DNA of 64,000 bases from Saussurea involucrata (Eukaryota; Streptophyta; Magnoliopsida; Asterales; Asteraceae), in NCBI GenBank assembly GCA_033807775.1, contig CM066322.1, positions 18,279,001-18,343,000 on the forward strand, given 5' to 3'. Of the stretch, positions 12,165 through 24,780 are shown piece by piece; within the stretch, counting starts at the first letter, position 1, and each line of letters starts with the position of its first letter. The position numbers and the translations under genes were made by a program. The notes below the pieces were generated by a model that searched no databases, was not told the DNA's origin, and saw only the letters and a program-made list of their open reading frames with translations.

Positions 12165-13869
12165 GGGGCTGTTTGGTAGAGAGAAATGAGAGGAGAGAAA
12201 TGGAAATGGATTTGAATTCTCTTGTTTGGTAGGTAAGGGAAATAAAAACACGGAGAGTTGGTATTTCCCGAGAATTGACTCCATTTGTATTTGATTTCTC
12301 TGATTTAGGAAGAGAAATGGAGAGAATAGGAAAACACGGAGAATTGTTCTCGCGTTCGCTTCTCTCTCTCTCGTTCGCCCTGTCTAGGGTTCCGCCCACC
12401 ACCGCCGCCCACCACCGCCGTTCGCCCTGTCTAGGTATCCCCGTCTCCTCTCTCACTCTGTCTCGTCTTTCCCTGTCTCCTCTCTCTCTGTCTCGTCTTC
12501 TCTCTCTCTCTCTCGTTCGCCCTGTCTAGGGTTCTGTCTTTGTGTTTCGCCCATCAGGTTAATCATCTTCTAATTACAGCCTTCTTTTTCTGTCTAATTA
12601 TATGACTTATAAACTTCGATTTGGAACATCTTTTCAATCCAGTCGACGATCTGCTGTTTGGATTCCATTTTTCACAAGTAACTATCAGGTAAAATTTGGA
12701 TTCCGTTTTCTGTTTGGATAAATTAGGATTAGGTTATGGAGGTTTGCATGATTAAACACTTTGTTTGCGTTGATACTAGTGAACAACACACACAATTTTC
12801 ATAACATTAGATGATTATAATAACAAGGAACAGAAAATTGTTTCAAAAGCCTGGCCTGGAATTTTCATCAAAATTCTAAACATCTTACTGGAATGAATGT
12901 AGAAATTGGATATTATTGGGTTCAATATGGTCTCTTTAATTCATCATACATGCTTCATATGTAGAATCTAGAACATTACGTACAAGATATTTAATGAGTT
13001 ACCATAATAGGCGTGATCAAGTTAGTACTGCTAGTTCAATGTTAGTGCTGCTAGTTCAATGTTAGTGCTGCCAGAACAAGTTAGTACTGCTAGTTCAATG
13101 TTAGTGCTGCTAGTTCAATGTTAGTGCTGCCAGAACATGTTAGTACTGCCAGATCAAGTTAGTACTGCTAGTTCAATGTTAGTGCTGCCAGAACAAAGAT
13201 ACTACTGCTAGTTCAAGGTTAGTACTGTTGAGTCATTAATGCTGCAAGAACATGATTAGTACTGCTAGACAAGTTACTACTGCTGAACAAAGTTAATACT
13301 GCTGAACAAAGTTAATACTGCTGGTATATTACTACTGCTGACAGGTTTAAATAATTGACATGGTAGAATCGTCTACCAATGGTTAGATTTGGATTAAAAG
13401 TTTATGGTTATTTTTTTTGTATGACTACGGTTGAACTGTTGTTTTTGGTTTGATTAAAACTATGTTTGTAGTCCTTTTGGTTTGTTTAAAAACTATGTTT
13501 CTAGTTGGTTTGATTAAAAACAATGTTTGTACTCTTTTTGGTTTTATTAAAAACTATATTTGGTAGTCTTTTTGGTATGATTAATGCATTTTAATTACTA
13601 ATTTATGCATCTTTTTTTTTGTTTGGGTTTAAATAATTGATTTGTAAATATAAAAATATGGGTGTAAATGACAAGGTTGGTACAATTCTCTATTGAAATC
13701 TATGTGCAACCAAACAAGAGAAATGATTCTCTGTTGCATTTCTCTGCTGAATTCTCTGTGCTACCAAACAGGATAGTCAATTCCTATTCTCCTGACCAAT
13801 TCTCTTTCTCTGCAATCATTTCTCTGGAATCATTTCTCTGCAATTCCATTCTCTGTACCAAACGCACCC
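12165..13869. mobile_element. PIF/Harbinger-like non-autonomous element, TTA target site
   Basis: The left end GGGGCTGTTTGGTAGAGAG and the right end, whose complement reads GGGTGCGTTTGGTACAGAG, are imperfect TIRs. TTA flanks both (12162-12164 and 13870-13872). This matches the 3-bp target and GGG..TGTTTGGT ends typical of the PIF/Harbinger superfamily. The 1.7-kb interior has no transposase. Its left part (12340-12560) is a CT-rich, CCGCC-rich leader ending CAG|GTTAATC, which looks like a 5' UTR followed by a splice donor. The rest is two minisatellites and AT-rich sequence. Subterminal AGAGAAATG motifs recur at both ends. Confidence 0.8.
13015..13345. repeat. minisatellite inside the PIF-like element
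   Basis: About 15 degenerate copies of a roughly 20-bp unit, GTTAGTGCTGCTAGTTCAAT, shortening and diverging toward the right. A second repeat (about 35 bp, TTGATTAAAAACTATGTTTG) follows at 13440-13600. Confidence 0.8.
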
Positions 13870-14099
13870 TTAATGTGCTTCGAATTATGTAATAAATTAA
13901 ACGACAAGGTGTTTTCCGATACTCTTCTCCATTCTCTTAATCTCAAATCTTCAACCTAAACTCTTTCACTTTTACAATCACCACAATATAATCGTATGTG
14001 GCAATAAAAAATCCTAAGATATCCTTGTAGTGGAAGCATGGATGGTCTAAGCAGTCTGAAGTTACTAGAATAACAATATGGTTTGTTGATACTTGGTCT

Positions 14100-14245
14100 A
14101 TTTCATGAATGAAGTATATAATAATTATATACGACAATTGAATGCACACCCTTGTCATCTTTGGCGAGGATTGAACCCATGACCTCCTACAAGGCCACTA
14201 CAAGGCCAAGGGTTCTGATACCGCTAGGCCAAAGGCCCTTTGGTT
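14100..14245 (-). mobile_element. tRNA-like SINE candidate
   Basis: On the minus strand an A-box-like TGGCCTAGCGGTATC (14217-14231) is followed about 40 bp later by a B-box-like GGTTCAATCCT (14167-14177). That is the spacing of a tRNA-derived pol III promoter. The ends are uncertain and no target duplication was identified. The surrounding 13873-14443 holds no gene. Confidence 0.5.
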
Positions 14246-14443
14246 GTCTACAACTTCTTCCTCAGCACAAAAATCTTTTGAACCAAAAATCAATGTAATG
14301 TAAACTAGTAATATTTTTGTAATAAATTAGTAATAAGCAAAAAAGTAAAAATCTCGAGTAAAAACATTCGACAATTAAGAATTAGCAATTTGTAATATTT
14401 AACTAGACTTGAAACTAAAAAAAGATGTACCTTTAAAAAAGAA

Positions 14444-17400
14444 TTAGCCTGCACTCTTCTCCAAGACCTTCAAGCCATTCATATCTAAATACAAACATAA
14501 ATAAAAAGACAAAACATAAATAAAAAGACAAACTTGGATGCATTTTCCCCATAATAATTTAACAAAAAAGGCACATACCATCCTGGGTCAAGAATATAGG
14601 TGTAGGAGATCCCGGTGACGGTGGAGTTTGCGTTAGTAATGAAGCATGACGACCAGCTCTCATAACATCCTCCGGAGACAAAATTTCCACATGTTCGAGT
14701 CCCGTCTTACTCTTTACCAACTCTAGGTTCTCTGCAAGAACCTCCATTTCACTGAACGGCAACTTTACATCCAAAGCTTGAACCCCAAGTTTCATCACCT
14801 CATCCTTCTTATACCTCAACAACGGCATGCATAGCTTCTTAAAGTTTCCTTGCTGCTGCCCAACTGCTGCACTCTGCGGCTGCTGCTGCAGAGCTTCTAG
14901 TATCTCCTGGTCTGGCGCAAACTTGCGGTTTTCACTGTCGTATTTATCTCGTAGGATGCTCAGACACTCCCTTTGCCACCCTCCATATTCTTCCTTCACA
15001 AATATCAACCCCATTATATGTTTTTTTGAAGCCTGCTTCGCAAGAATCTTCCTGAAAGCCAAAATCAGTTTTAAATAAATTCAATCAAACAACAAACAAA
15101 ATTTAACTGGATAATACATTCATTATACCTGAAACTATATATACAGTCCTGCAAGTATTTGTTGGCCTTCTTAAGGGTCAGATCAGGGTTTTCAGCTTCA
15201 GGCCATCCGGCTTTGATGACGAACCCTTTCTTCTTCAAAATTTTCCTCCATACATATTCAGAATGATGCGGGCATATAGGAGCGATAAGCCGCGTTTGAA
15301 TATCCATGAACCGCCACACAAGATCGCGATTCATGCCAACCAATCCACAAGAAAACCTATATTCATCCCTGGCAGCTTGGAGATCGTGAAACCCTGTTTT
15401 TAGAGCTTCACGAAACATGTTATTACCATAATTCTTCTCTGTCAACTTTATCGCAGTATTCATTTCGTTTGCAAATACACGATCTGCGTAACTACAAGGC
15501 GGGCCCACTCTTAAAGATGACTCCGCAGCAGCTAGGACTTCCTCCATCCACACCCTCTCCTTGGTGAGCCGCACAATGGCCGCATCAGCAGTTGCACGTT
15601 TAAAGCTGGCATCATCCATCCCATCGAGAGTCTCAGCAAGAGAGAATCTAGTGGCATCAGCGGAAAATCTCTTGATAGCTTCCTTTAGTGTCAAAAAATT
15701 CCCGGTTGACTTTGACATCTTCTTATCATCCAACATAAGGTGGCCATTGCATCTAAACCCACGAGGCCAGTGTCTTTTGGGAAATATCGCAGTGTGGTTA
15801 TAAATACAAAACGTAAGGTGGTTCTGTATGAGATCCTTACCAGAAACACGGAGATCAAACGGATACCAGTATTCAAACTCCTGCCTCATCTTTTCAAGAA
15901 GCGGCAAAGGGATATCACAAGATACAGGTTCTGGGCCAGAAAGAAATAAATAGTCCCATACTTGATCCGTAAGCTGTTCAGGTTTTACGGATGAAGTGTC
16001 TGAACCATACAGATCCCCTTTCTGTAAAAGATGGCTGACCGTATAGTAAGCCATGTAGATGGTGGAATCAGATAACGATTCCACCAAGAACTCCTCGTCC
16101 CAAGGAATACGAGTCCCTAACCCAAAAGTACGAGAACATGCCCATTGGTTAAGCCAGCTGAGTGTGTGCTCGAACCCATGTCGGGCCTCATCTGAGTATA
16201 GATTCATGTTGGCTAAACACTCCTCTGCGTCTTTTCTCCAACTAGATTCGCCATAGGTGAGATACCATTGATCAGTCAAGGCAACGACACACTCGTCACC
16301 TGATCTCGACACGACTTTCTTCTCCGGTTCACTGTATACGACAGCTTGGCCAAGTTCTTCTAAAAGTTTTTTTGTGATTAAGCTTTTAGCTTCCTGAACA
16401 CGCATCCCGGCGTATTCCCCAGCAATCATGGTTCCCTCGTAGAAACCAGCCTTGTAAATTACCTTTTTTGCAGCCTCAAGCTTCTCTCTGTCGTTTTGGC
16501 TCGTGATATTCATGTCGGTGCATATTTTCTCAGCAGATTTGTCGCCAAATTCCGGGTGGCTGATGATTGGGATGATCTCAAAGGGTAATACCCATTCATC
16601 TTTCACACCGAACTTGGCCCTAAAAAGAGCTTTTGTTTTCAAATCCTGCAATACCATAACGCATTATTAACACTACTACATATACACATACACATACATA
16701 ATAATATATATCAACAAACGAATATATTATTACCTGCAATGCCATGAAATCATCAGGGGAATCACTGGGAACGCTGGTAACTATCCCAGTACCCTTATCA
16801 GTGAGAACTGAAAGCATCGGAAGACAGTATATAATTTCATTAAATGAAAGTGGTGATCGAAGGGGTAACCCGATAAGATCCTGACCAGTCAACTCAACAA
16901 GACATGAAGGCTTCTCAGGGAGACGGGACAAACGCTGAAATGCCAAATTACGAGCTGCACGCTCCGTTAAGATAAAGACCTCTGACTCATTAATCTCAAA
17001 GGCTCCATATTTTCCATTGGGCAATACCCACGAGTTAGTCTGGCCATACATGGTCTCCGGTCTAAGAGTTGCAGCAGCTAGGTATACTTTCTTCCCTTCT
17101 AAAACTGCAATTTTGGCGGGGAATGGTGGGACCACCTCCATCTTAATGAGTATATACTCCTGTGGGATAACACCTTCTCCTGATGCTCGATCATGATCAG
17201 CACAAGGCTGTCCATCCAAAGGCGAATAAACCGTGTACCTTAAATCTTTAACAATCTTCCCGTGTGCTTTCAACTTTCTCATCTGCCACCTAACAAACGA
17301 ATCAAAAAACGGATTGATGTCCGTTGTGATGAAGGACCTCCTCCAGTCAGCACCTAACCCAAAAGCTTTAAGGTCTTCAACAGCCAAAGGAGGAAAAAAC

Positions 17401-17969
17401 CGAAGCCACTGAACAGGGTCTTGAAACGTGGCAATCTCAGCATCAGATAAGCCATAACCACGCATTATCTCCCACTGGTAAGTCTCCTTACCGGCTTTTG
17501 ATGCCGCCTTGGATTTTTTCCCCATAAATCTATCCGGCTGAGACGGTCCTGGTTCACTGGGTCCTGGTTCACTGGGTCCTGGTTCACTGATTATCTCCTC
17601 TGAAGGAAAAGAAGGTGGATTACCAAATCTTTCTACCTCTCTTCGAAGTTTATCAGCTGCCGCTTTGATTGGCATACCAGTACAATGGAAGCCAAAAGGC
17701 AAAAGGACATTAGCACCCCTCAATCTGTGATATGCAGCAGCAAACTCAAGTTTAGAGAGTGAATATGCGTGTCCAAGGTGCAGATTCCCGTTCATATATG
17801 GAAATGGGAAGGTCCCGAAAAACTTTTCGCCTGCTTTGGGAGGTTGGTCGCTAGCTTCGGCGTTGAAAACATGACCCTCATCCCACCACTTCCGAACTTC
17901 CTGTTCCATTTCCAAAAATTCGTTCCTCTTACGGAAGCACCTCCCATTATCAGTGGTATCTGCCGCCAT
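14444..17969 (-). CDS. LeuRS: cytosolic leucine--tRNA ligase, four coding exons
   Basis: The enzyme charges tRNA-Leu with leucine in the cytosol. Coding exons on the minus strand are 16734-17969, 15129-16645, 14579-15051 and 14444-14484. The three introns (88, 77 and 94 bp) have GT-AG ends and the phases agree. The joined length is 3267 bp, or 1088 residues, close to my recollection of about 1090 for plant cytosolic LeuRS. The class I HIGH motif is HLGH (residues 64-67), followed by the CP1 editing region, and KMSKS is at 721-725. A run of three EPGPS units (about residues 129-143), encoded by 15-bp tandem repeats, sits in a loop at the start of CP1 next to a lysine-rich stretch. I chose the ATG at 17969 (MAADTTDNG) because it is the first in the transcript after the 5'-UTR intron. 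No disabling change was seen. It is the only clearly intact host gene here. Confidence 0.95.
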
Positions 17970-18850
17970 CTCGGTACTAACTTTATAGAAACTGTAGCCC
18001 AAAAGAAGAGATTAAATTTATTTATAAAAAAAACTGAAAGATCAAGTATGGCAAGAAAATTTATTCACTCAAGAGAACAATAAAACCTACATAATAACCT
18101 GACATGCTGAAACAAACCATATTCAGACCAGCAACTAATCAACAGTACAGTAATGTATTATATTGAAAAGCCAAATACAATTACAGTAAATAGTAATTAA
18201 GATTTAGCATATTGTTTAGTATATATTCTATCACTTTTAACACACAGTGTTGGTTAGTAAAGAAGGCGCAAGTGAAAAAAATTGGAAGTTACAGAGATGA
18301 GGATGTTGACTTTTCACATAGCTATCAAAGCTTGCAATTTGGAAGTTACAGAGATGAAGAAATTGGAAGCTATTGCACCAAGGAAGGAATTCCATTATGG
18401 CTTCTCAAGTGGGTAATTTTTGAAATTATAGAGTAAATAACATAGCTTGCACCTTGGCACACAACGATTTAATTACAGAAAAAATAATCTAGTATCTGGA
18501 ACTGTTATGGATGTTAGTAACTAACAGATATTGAACTCATTACCCATCTCTTAACCCCGGAAAAGATTCTACATGGTACGGTGTATAAGCTTATCGCATC
18601 CCCAAAAACACGTAGATACAAAATCTATACATCATAAAGCAACCATTCCTAGCTTCTTTTTTTCTTGGAAAAAAAGAGCAAAAGCGACTCAAGTAAAAGT
18701 AAAACATAGTAAATTTGACAGGAAACCGACGAACGAACTAAGGGATTTACCTCCGGTTCCGGTGTGTAATTGATGATTTAATGTTGCGGATAAAGCGAAT
18801 CGGATGTAGAAAAACAAGGGCGTCTCAAAGCGACAGTTCTAGGGTTTTCC
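17970..18850 (-). promoter_or_regulatory. 5' UTR, UTR intron and promoter-proximal region of LeuRS
   Basis: Minus-strand signals support a 5'-UTR intron at 17992-18750 (759 bp): donor CCGGAG|GTAAATC and acceptor GGCTACAG|TTTCTA, leaving 22 nt of leader before the ATG. Upstream, a telo-box (AAACCCTA, 18840-18847 on the minus strand) lies where translation-machinery genes of plants commonly have one. Inside the intron, 18280-18370 contains a short duplicated GGAAGTTACAGAGATGA motif. The transcription start is not determined. Confidence 0.6.
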
Positions 18851-18855
18851 ACGGG

Positions 18856-19481
18856 GGTGCTGCGTTTTCAGAAGATAAACCCACGATAAGGACGAATAAA
18901 AACCCACGATTTTCGTCCCCTTAATTTGCTACATGTTGCCAATTTAGCCATTTGCTTTCAAGATTGCTTTTTTGTTCCATTTTGGTCCCTAACGTTAACA
19001 ATGTTTGAAAAATCCGTTAAGTTAGGTTCATTTGGCCTTTACAGCCAAAACATTTTAATGCACATTAAAGCATCCATAAGGGGAAAAACTAACATGACCT
19101 AACGCACCCTCTCCCCTCAACCACGTGACTCCCCCCACTGTTCCCATCTTCCTCCCCACCCTTCTTTACTCGGCGACTGCGCCCTCTTCTTTCTCCCTCC
19201 CATTTTCCTGGCAAACCCCCTCCAAAACAAGCCCGCCTTTTATCGTACTAGCAACCTCTTCTTCCATTTTTTCCTACTTCCATGACATCACCCTTTTCCA
19301 TCTTGCAAACCATCGGGTTATGAGCACCCCCTTATCTAAATCAACAACTACCCATAACTACGTTCTTGACATGCTATCCTTCCAAGTTTTGTTTAGGGTT
19401 GACACCAATCAATGCGCTTGGGAGGAAGCTTTCCCGCCGCAACCGCCACCAGAGTTATGATTTTTTGTTGTTACTTGTTGT
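18856..19481. other. intergenic, nothing recognised
   Basis: CT-rich sequence with a 111-codon open frame at 19125-19460 that shows no motif or codon signal I can support. No TIR or LTR end was found. Confidence 0.5.
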
Positions 19482-20300
19482 AACACCCGTAATTTTCGTT
19501 AAGTGAAAGTCAACTTGTATGTTGTTACATTTTATAAATGGTGGGATTTATGTTATAAAATCTTTACTTTGAGTCCCTTAAGGGTATCAAGAGTATTGGA
19601 GTAGAAAAAAATCGGGGTTCGGGGCTTGGAAAGGGTTCCGCTACAATGCCTAGCGACTATGATAGTGTCATAGTCGCACTGGCAAAGTCGCACGGCTGAA
19701 AGGGCCTTTGTGGACACTTTTTGTGACTATTCCATGCGACAATGCCATGGCAAAGTCGCATGGGGTACCAGTGCGTATAAAGTCATGATTTTCAGCCCCA
19801 TTATTCATTTCTTCATATATCTCTCATTTTTACTCTGTTTTTGGCAATTGAAATTGATATGGCTTCATTTTTGAGAGATTTTCAAGACTATATTGTTAGT
19901 TGTGGGAATATCCAAGAGTGTTTGGTGGTGGAGTGGAAGCAAAGAGGAATTATAAGCTTTGCGTTGGAAAATCATCAATTTCACAATACTCATGCGTTAA
20001 CGGGGGAGACTCGTTACCATGATCAATGACGGACACAAAAGTAAGCCACTTAAATCATTAGTATGGTCAAACACGTATAACAATTAGATGGACAATAAGC
20101 TCACGCCACAAGGTTATATTGCTTGTGGGATTCCCAACTTCAACCAGTATAGGAGTATGCATTGGAAACCCACATCCATTATGCAAATAGCATATTTGGA
20201 GTTACACCATATGGCCCAAGAATTGTCACGTTTGGAACTCGATGCCTACTTCGTGCCACAATGTGGGAGACTAATGTCTCAACATTGACATGCAACTCTA
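19482..20300 (+). repeat. degraded LTR fragment, plus orientation
   Basis: Starts TGTAACACCCGTAATTTTCG after TTGT, an LTR-like start. It contains hairpin-forming GTCGCA motifs (19650-19770) and a TATA-like GTATAAAG near 19775. The end is not found and no protein-coding remnant is recognised. Confidence 0.5.
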
Positions 20301-21292
20301 GTGCCTATGGATCCATTACACTCAAAGCCATAATAATAATAATAAATATTCGACCATATATCAATCCGACAAGTATGCCAACATTTCCTCATAATAACAT
20401 TTTCCAAATCACAGTGTTGCCATAGATATCAATATTCAAAACCATCAAATGAATCCTCTAGAAACCATACTTCACCAAAAGTCATTTTATACATTATAGC
20501 AACATAAAAGTTCCTTTCCCATAAGTTCTATTCAAAGCATCAAGTATATCCAAAACCCTAGTTTTTGACCAAAAATGTCAAACTTGTAAAAATAGAACCA
20601 AGGTGTTCTTCAAGTGCGAGAACTCGTAATAAACCCATATCATTGATTTTAAACCTCTTTAACATAAACCTTTAAGCAAAACCCTAAAATCTCCCAAATT
20701 AGGTTTTTGAGGAAAGTCATCCAATCATGAAGTAAATGGAGAGGAGATGTTTAAAAGGTTAAAACATGTATTTTAACATGTATAATGTTTGGTAAAAGAG
20801 AATGAACCCACCTTGGGGTTTATAGATTAAACCATAACCCAAAAGAACTAGTAGGAGAAGAGAAAAGTTTTGGACCACCCACTTGAAGCTTAAATGCACC
20901 TAAGAATGACCATAAATGATCATGAATCTTGGTGGTTGATAGAAGTAATGATGGAGAGTCATTGGGGATGTTTACTTATCACAAAATGGAGAAAAACGCA
21001 ACCTAACCGTCCAAAAATCGGATTGTGAGGATAGAAATGAGCCACACCTCTGAAAAAGCCCTAAAATACGACCTGGACACTCCTGCGGCTTACCGCGCAA
21101 CTTGAGGCCGCGGGGAAAGTCGCACGTGTCCCCTAGCTTCAAACACAGCGAGTAACACGGCTTCCTGCGCGACTTGAGGCCGCAAGGAAGGTCGCGTAAG
21201 TCACTGTTGTCTCTAGAACCCGCGTTTTTCGATGAGCTTCACGCGACATCTCCACCCAGACTTGACCTTGGCATCTCCACCCAGACTCTCTT

Positions 21293-21300
<8 letters not shown>
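20297..21300 (-). repeat. degraded LTR fragment, minus orientation
   Basis: CTAGTGCCTATGGATCCATTACA at 20297-20320 is shared with the minus-strand LTRs at 36743 and 41980. The 3' part (21060-21240) holds GCGACTTGAGGCCGC-type repeats. Its terminal piece from about 21160 recurs at 31405, as part of the duplication described separately. Confidence 0.5.
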
Positions 21301-21334
<34 letters not shown>

Positions 21335-23640
21335 GTGTCAGGTTTCGGGGAAAACCTCAAATAAACGGAAAACTAAGGAACACTCCGGTAGCCCTTCATC
21401 TGAGCGGTATGCACTTGTACATACAAGTTATTATGTTGTGTTTTGGTTTTTATGCCCAAGTGCATAATATGCACTTGTGCATATACACATGTGCATGTTA
21501 CAAATTACTTGTATGCACATGTAACATCCTGAATTTTCAGTTATAGTATTTTAATGAAAATTGGGATTGTTTGTATTTTAGTTTTAACTTTGGATTATGT
21601 TGTGATTTATAATTCAAAAATGGGGTTTAAATGTTAGGGGTAAAAGTTAAGTGTTATTGTTGGAAGGTTGAAACTTGGAGGTGTGTTTGGTCACAATTGA
21701 AAAGTGTGTGTAGATAAGGTGGCTGAAATCAGATTTTATCTGATTTCTTATGCTTAGGTCGGTTTGGAGAATCAAAGGGATAGAGAGAAGGAGAAAAGAG
21801 AAAAGAGGAAGAAAACAAGATTTGGTCATCAAATTGGCAAGATAATTGTGTTGGTTTATGATAAAATCTGTTGTAGTTGTGTGTGTAAACGATTTTGATT
21901 ATGGAATAGGTATTTGGAATCATAAACAACAGATTTGAAGAATCAGAATTGTGCAGAAAGTGGGTTTTGCAAACTTAAGGTGAGTTCATTTGTTCCTTGC
22001 TTAAATCAGTGTTTTCATGTTAAATTAAACCTTGAAATAGCTGTATAAATTGGTTATGAACTGTATGGGATGGTTTGGAATGAGCTGAATCGAACAGACA
22101 CGAAAATGGATCGAATTTTAGGCTGCAGAACCGAGTTTTCCGGATAAATCGTCGTATCCGGATACCTCTGACGATGAATGTTTCCGGACGCAATAGAATC
22201 CGGGTAAGATATTATTTTATTGTAAGAATCCGGATGAATATAGTTACCGGATGGTATCCGGATGATGTTAGTATCCGGATGACGTCCGGATTAGAAAAGT
22301 ATCCGGAAAAGGTTTAGTTGTCCGGAAAACCCCTGTTGTCCGGAAAACCCCTGTTGTCCGGACACCTTTTGTGAAATTGAGAATGTTAGGTTCTGATGTC
22401 TGGATGCAGTTCTGGATGTTTTGTCTGGTTTAGTTTTCTAAAAATTTTCTAGGGGCGCTGCCCCATACCCCGCAAGGGCGTTGCCCCTTGACCCCATCCG
22501 CTAACCAGGTAGCGGAACCCCCGTGCTAAGTCGCCGAAGGGGGGACATTTGAGGATGAAAATACGATAGGTTATCTAGTATTCTTAGATTTGAGAGTACG
22601 ATATGAGATGTAATATAACGTATGTTATGCACATACGGTAGTAAGAGTTATAATACTTATGGATTATGTTGTAGTTGCTAGAAATAGGCATCCGGTCATC
22701 GTAGAGCACCTGGGTACGGTCTAATGGGAACCGAGTACTCTCTATTTGACCAAGGGATGTAATTTCTAGCAAATGAGAGTACCTTGAATCAACGTGAGGG
22801 CCCCGATTGTGTATCGCGATATATTAATCCCATTGGGGTCAGTGATTCTGAGGTGGTGAGGACGGGAAATGTGGAATAGGCAGATTTTGATTTGTAATTC
22901 CCATTTCGAATGGAAGATCAGAGATTTCCATTTTATAGGGAAGATCGGAGATTTCCCAGTTGCGAAAGGAAGATTTGAGATAGGCATAAAATAATTTGTA
23001 ATCTCTACTTCCGGATTAAGAAATAGGCAGGTTTTGACTTGTAATTTCTTGAATAAACTCTTGGTAGCAATATTATGTCTAGATGAATTAGTCATAATTA
23101 TGGAAGTGGGTTAGATTCCCAGTAGTGAAAGGAGTTGTTATACGGTAAGAAAATGAGTAATCAGGTTTGTAGTAACTTGTTTACATTGATTTTGCAAATG
23201 TTATTATTGAAATGAATGTTCTCACTAGGCGAAAGCCTAATGTTTCAAGTTGAATTTTCTTACCAGGTACAAGCTCCGGGAAGTAAGCAGGGATGTGTGA
23301 TGAGAACTTTTGGAAAGATTCAAACTTAGAGATGACGGAGGATCTAGCTATTCTTTTGATGTTTTTGGGACAAAGGCTAGATAACTTAGTTAATCTGATT
23401 ATGATGTATGATTAGATTAATAGGTTATTTGAGTTAGATGCGTTGTATATAAAACCTTTACAATTGATCCTCAGGTTATCAAAGTTTGAAGTTTTATGAT
23501 CATAACTTGTGTATTATTTAAGGTTTAAATTGGCCATGTTTTTAGGGTGTTACAGCACACGTGGATACCGTCTAGATAAAGGGCTACAAGGGTGTTCTTC
23601 AGTTTTCCGTTTTTATGAGGTTTTCCCCTGAACCTGACCC
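21335..23640. mobile_element. foldback MITE A, left copy, split by a solo LTR
   Basis: The ends GTGTCAGGTTTCGGGGAAAA and the complement of TTTTCCCCTGAACCTGACCC form TIRs extending through AAACGGAAAACT. TA dinucleotides flank the element. Without the LTR it is about 266 bp. The interior is rich in GCACTTGTGCATA-type palindromes. Confidence 0.8.
21520..23554 (+). mobile_element. solo LTR with GCACA target duplication
   Basis: The 2035-bp unit begins TGTAACATCC and ends GGTGTTACA. GCACA flanks it at 21515-21519 and 23555-23559. The intact MITE at 31607 shows the empty site. It is homologous in reverse orientation to the solo LTR at 56836 (for example TACCAGGTACAAGCTCCGGG near 23262 against 57110). 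TCCGGA motifs fill 22138-22370. A donor-like AAG|GTGAGTT lies at 21977-21986. Confidence 0.93.
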
Positions 23641-23648
23641 TATATATA

Positions 23649-23913
23649 GGGTGGATTTCAATTGCAAACCAGACAGTTTGTACAAATTTTGCAAACCAAT
23701 CTTAGTCGTTCATCAAGTCTAATAAATATTTGATTTTATTATGTTTCCTAATCTAAAGTCATGATCGTAATTAATGAACCTATCATATTCCATATATATC
23801 TAAATCCTAATTAATGAATCATGATAATTGTCCATATATATATATCTATTGTTTTCTAATATAGTGGTTCGCAAAGTTTGTACAAACTGTTTGATTTGCA
23901 ATTGAAATCCACC
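23649..23913. mobile_element. foldback MITE B, left copy
   Basis: TIRs of about 40 bp, starting GGTGGATTTCAATTGCAAA at one end and complementary at the other, separated by AT-rich sequence and embedded in TA repeats. A second copy is at 31875-32142. Confidence 0.8.
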
Positions 23914-24083
23914 ATATATATATATATATATATATATATATTACTGCCTGGTTTGCACATGTGCGTGTTACAAATTACTTGTATATACAAGTACATACCG
24001 TCTAGATAGATCATCATTTATATGTCTTTTTGAAGTTTTCTTTTAAATCTGACCCTATATTATATATATATATATATATATAC

Positions 24084-24466
24084 GCGGGGTATCAAATACA
24101 AACCAACTAGTTTGTACAAACTCGTACAAACCATACATAGCTTCATGATTTTGTAAATTTGGCTTCATGAATGTATATATATATATTTTTTGGCTTCATG
24201 AATATATAATTTGGCTTCATGAATATATCATTTGGCATTTTTAACTAATTTTTTTACAAAAATACCCTAAAATACCCTTATTTTTGTAAAAAAATTAGTT
24301 AAAAATTCCAAATGATATATTCATGAAGCCAAATTATATATTCATGAAGCCAAAATATATATATATATATATATACATTCATGAAGCCAAATTTACAAAA
24401 TCATGAAGCTAGGTATGGTTTGTACGAGTTTGTACAAACTAGTTGGTTTGTACCCGATACCACCCT
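24084..24466. mobile_element. 383-bp near-perfect hairpin element (MITE C)
   Basis: Arms at about 24084-24265 and 24285-24466 are near-perfect reverse complements. They share ACAAACCAACTAGTTTGTAC and repeated TTCATGAAGCCAAA. Only about 20 bp separates them, and TA repeats flank the element. No open frame is present. Confidence 0.85.
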
Positions 24467-24497
<31 letters not shown>

Positions 24498-24513
24498 AAT
24501 TAATTAAAATGGA

Positions 24514-24780
24514 CGAAGTTTGATTTTTGTTTACCCAAATACCCCATCTCTCTCCCCATTTGCCAAACTACCCCCCCCCCCCCCCCCCGGCGATATAGCC
24601 CTCGATCGAGAACCACCCCCACCACCCATCGAGAATCCTCGATCGAGGACCCCTCCCCACCCCCCTCTATCACGGATGTAAGCCAAACCCTACAAAACCC
24701 TAGTTCCCATTTCATGTTTTTGGAGTTTATCACGTGTTTTGCATGATTTTACTGTCTTTTTTCCACACCTTTAGTCTGAG
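24514..24780 (+). repeat. left TIR of the Mutator-like element
   Basis: Inverted match to 31161-31394. It contains two CCTCGATCGAG-type motifs and an 18-C homopolymer. Confidence 0.85.

Larger units (their letters stand above)
21160..24065 (+). repeat. left copy of a direct duplication flanking the Mutator-like element
   Basis: From GCGACTTGAGGCCGCAAGG through a CT/TA microsatellite, two foldback MITEs and a tail ending near TCTGACCCTATAT, the order and sequence match 31405-32290. The left copy is longer only because a solo LTR (21520-23554) was inserted into it. Confidence 0.85.

Noticed and set aside
12275..12529. 84-codon plus frame and 113-codon minus frame
   Set aside because: Low-complexity CT/GA sequence of the PIF-like element. 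No motif, and the segment reads better as a UTR.
14827..15949. Plus-strand open frames opposite LeuRS
   Set aside because: They are antisense to a well-supported coding sequence and carry no motif.
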